Source of the DNA: Rhodospirillales bacterium
GTDB taxonomy: Bacteria; Pseudomonadota; Alphaproteobacteria; Rhodospirillales; Defluviicoccaceae
Direction: 5' to 3'
Length of the DNA stretch: 28,510 bases
Assembly (NCBI GenBank): GCA_016712375.1
Contig: JADJRE010000030.1
Location: forward strand, 1 to 28,510
In this document: one piece after another, positions 27,316 through 28,510 of the stretch
Layout: each line of letters begins with the position of its first letter
How positions within the stretch are numbered: the stretch's first letter is position 1
Notes under the pieces: model-generated
Database searches by the model: none
Told to the model about the DNA's origin: nothing
The model's input: the letters and a program-made list of their open reading frames with translations, nothing else
Made by a program: the position numbers and the translations under genes

Positions 27316-27353
27316 CGGCGCGGACGCGACGAAGGGTTGTCGCGTCCGCGCCG
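27316..27353 (-). terminator. 15-bp perfect hairpin after the beta-helix gene
   Basis: CGGCGCGGACGCGAC (27316-27330) and its exact reverse complement (27339-27353) flank the loop GAAGGGTT. The structure starts 10 bp past the beta-helix stop codon and would be very stable as RNA, so it is well placed as its terminator, although no T-run follows. The spacer to the epimerase ribosome site is otherwise featureless. Confidence 0.6.
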
Positions 27354-27363
27354 GGTTCGACTG

Positions 27364-28510
27364 TCAACAAGGATTGTTCTTGTTCAGAACGACTGGAGCG
27401 CCGGCTTGCATAAGCCCGTAGTCGTTCCCAGACGTGTCATATAAGATATTGTAATGTTTATTAAAAATCGCTACGGCGGCGCTTGCCTGATGAACGAAGG
27501 CGGTGCGGCGGAGGGTGGTGTTGCGGGTGCCGTCGTCGAGATAGGCGCCGACACAGCGCGAGTCGATCAAGCTGTCCTGGATAACAACACCGTCGCATGC
27601 CGGCCGAGATCCCCATGCCGGATCTGCCCACTCGCAAACGATGCCGACGGTGACGTTGGGTCCAATGCGGATTCGTTCGAATACACTGTCGGTGGTGAAG
27701 GGCTCGAGGTAAAGCCCGGTGCTGCTGCCCTCGCGGCTGCCGATATCGTCGATATCGATATCGCTGAAGCGGGCATGCTTGGCAGCGGTACCGCTCCACA
27801 CGCCCATCCAGGCGCAGTTGCGGACCTTGAACCGCCGGCCGACGGCGGTGTTGCCAACCCAGATGCAGGCTTCCGCCGTTCCATCGGAAGACCGAGGCAC
27901 CGGACGGCTGACATTTGCCACGTTCAGGTCTTCCAGAAGCGGCGGCTCACCCACCGTCCGGTCAAAGTCGTCCGCGTCGACAAAGATCCCCCAGCTTCGA
28001 AAGTTGCTGGCGACCACTCGCTGGATCGCCAATCCCTCCGGCTGGCGTGCTGCGATGCCCGACCCGAGGACGCCGTGGCCGTCGATGACAATGTCGGCAA
28101 GGATGGTGCCGCTGGCGGTGCCCCACACTTCGATCGCGGCGTTGTTCGCCGAGCTTTGCGCGTCTGCGATGTCAAAGGCGAGGCCCTGGACGCGGGCACC
28201 GCCGCCGCAGTCGTTGCTGCCGATCGCGAGTCCCGCGGTCAGTACGGCCTTGCCTTGATGCTCGGCGAAGAGGCGATGCCCGCATTCGTTGCTGAACGCC
28301 CGGTTGAACGATAAACGCCGTCGCTGAGCACGATATCCTGCGGCACGCTGGGCGAAAGCTGGCGCGCCAGTTCCGGTCCATTGTGTACCTTTACCGCTGA
28401 CGGAGGCAGGGTGTAGCTGGCAGGCGGCGCTGGCGGTGCGACGTCACCAGCGTGCGCTGTGCCGAGGCCCTCTACGAAGGCCAGCACGGCAACAGCCGCT
28501 ATACGAAGTT
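27364..28510 (-). CDS. Secreted right-handed parallel beta-helix protein, 5'-truncated by window edge (one frameshift)
   Basis: The gene runs off the right edge. The visible N-terminus looks like the end of a signal peptide (IAAVAVLAFVEGLGTAHA, cut before GDVAPPAPP), so the protein is exported. After a linker (VKVHNGPELARQLSPSVPQDIVL) the frame ends early at 28239. Adding one G to the GGG run near 28304 joins VYRSTGAFSNECGHRLFAEHQG to the long frame ending at 27364. That part has repeated short beta-strand turns (GLAIQRVVASNFRSWGIFVD; ACIWVGNTAVGRRFKVRNC; IQDSLIDSRCVGAYLDDGT), typical of PbH1 repeats in polysaccharide lyases, epimerases and adhesins. No catalytic residues are assigned. Neighbouring sugar genes make a glycan substrate plausible but unproven. 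Confidence 0.8.

Noticed and set aside
27454..28314. 286-codon plus-strand frame opposite the beta-helix gene
   Set aside because: The minus strand has an export signal, beta-helix repeats and a terminator hairpin. The plus-strand peptide is an Ala/Val/Asp-rich shadow.

Overview
The window looks like one stretch of a high-GC alphaproteobacterial chromosome. A Rhodospirillales-type organism is my inference, from the gene content and from the order leuA - mreB - mreC - mreD - mrdA - rodA. I see no insertion sequences, phage genes or CRISPR arrays.

Layout, left to right. A tRNA-Lys(CUU) on the minus strand sits beside a short 11-bp tandem repeat. A PatZ-like acyl-CoA synthetase/GNAT gene (+) follows, broken by several frameshifts in its middle. 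Next is a membrane fatty acid desaturase (+). A minus-strand signalling pair comes next: a multi-PAS histidine kinase whose stop overlaps the GTG start of a response regulator fused to a class III nucleotide cyclase. A five-gene minus-strand export operon follows: periplasmic adaptor, LolD/MacB-type ATPase, MacB/FtsX-type permease, TolC-family outer-membrane channel and a complete type-1 ABC exporter. Two glycosyltransferase-type genes (one +, one -) stand upstream of it. The cell-shape operon mreB-mreC-mreD-mrdA(PBP2)-rodA (-) is next, preceded by leuA (-), whose long leader carries a small ORF that overlaps the leuA start. The right end has a GNAT acetyltransferase (+), an NAD-dependent sugar epimerase (-) and a secreted parallel beta-helix protein (-) that runs off the window.

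The dominant feature of the sequence is frame disruption. At least 14 small indels, several in homopolymers, break or mask nine genes, including normally essential ones (mreB, mrdA). In each case the family motifs resume in another frame at the right place, and in most cases the repaired length fits the family. I therefore read most of them as sequence or assembly errors and annotate the genes as intact after correction. The cluster inside the PatZ-like gene is denser and may be real decay.

Functional reading: leucine synthesis and the rod-shape machinery are housekeeping. The export operon, the two glycosyltransferases, the epimerase and the beta-helix protein suggest investment in cell-surface or exported glycan or lipid material. 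The kinase/REC-cyclase pair should convert a sensed cytoplasmic signal into a cyclic nucleotide. I did not find a clearly unprecedented system. The most interesting candidates are the kinase/REC-cyclase pair, whose cyclase lacks the usual adenine-recognition lysine, and the coupled small ORF ahead of leuA.
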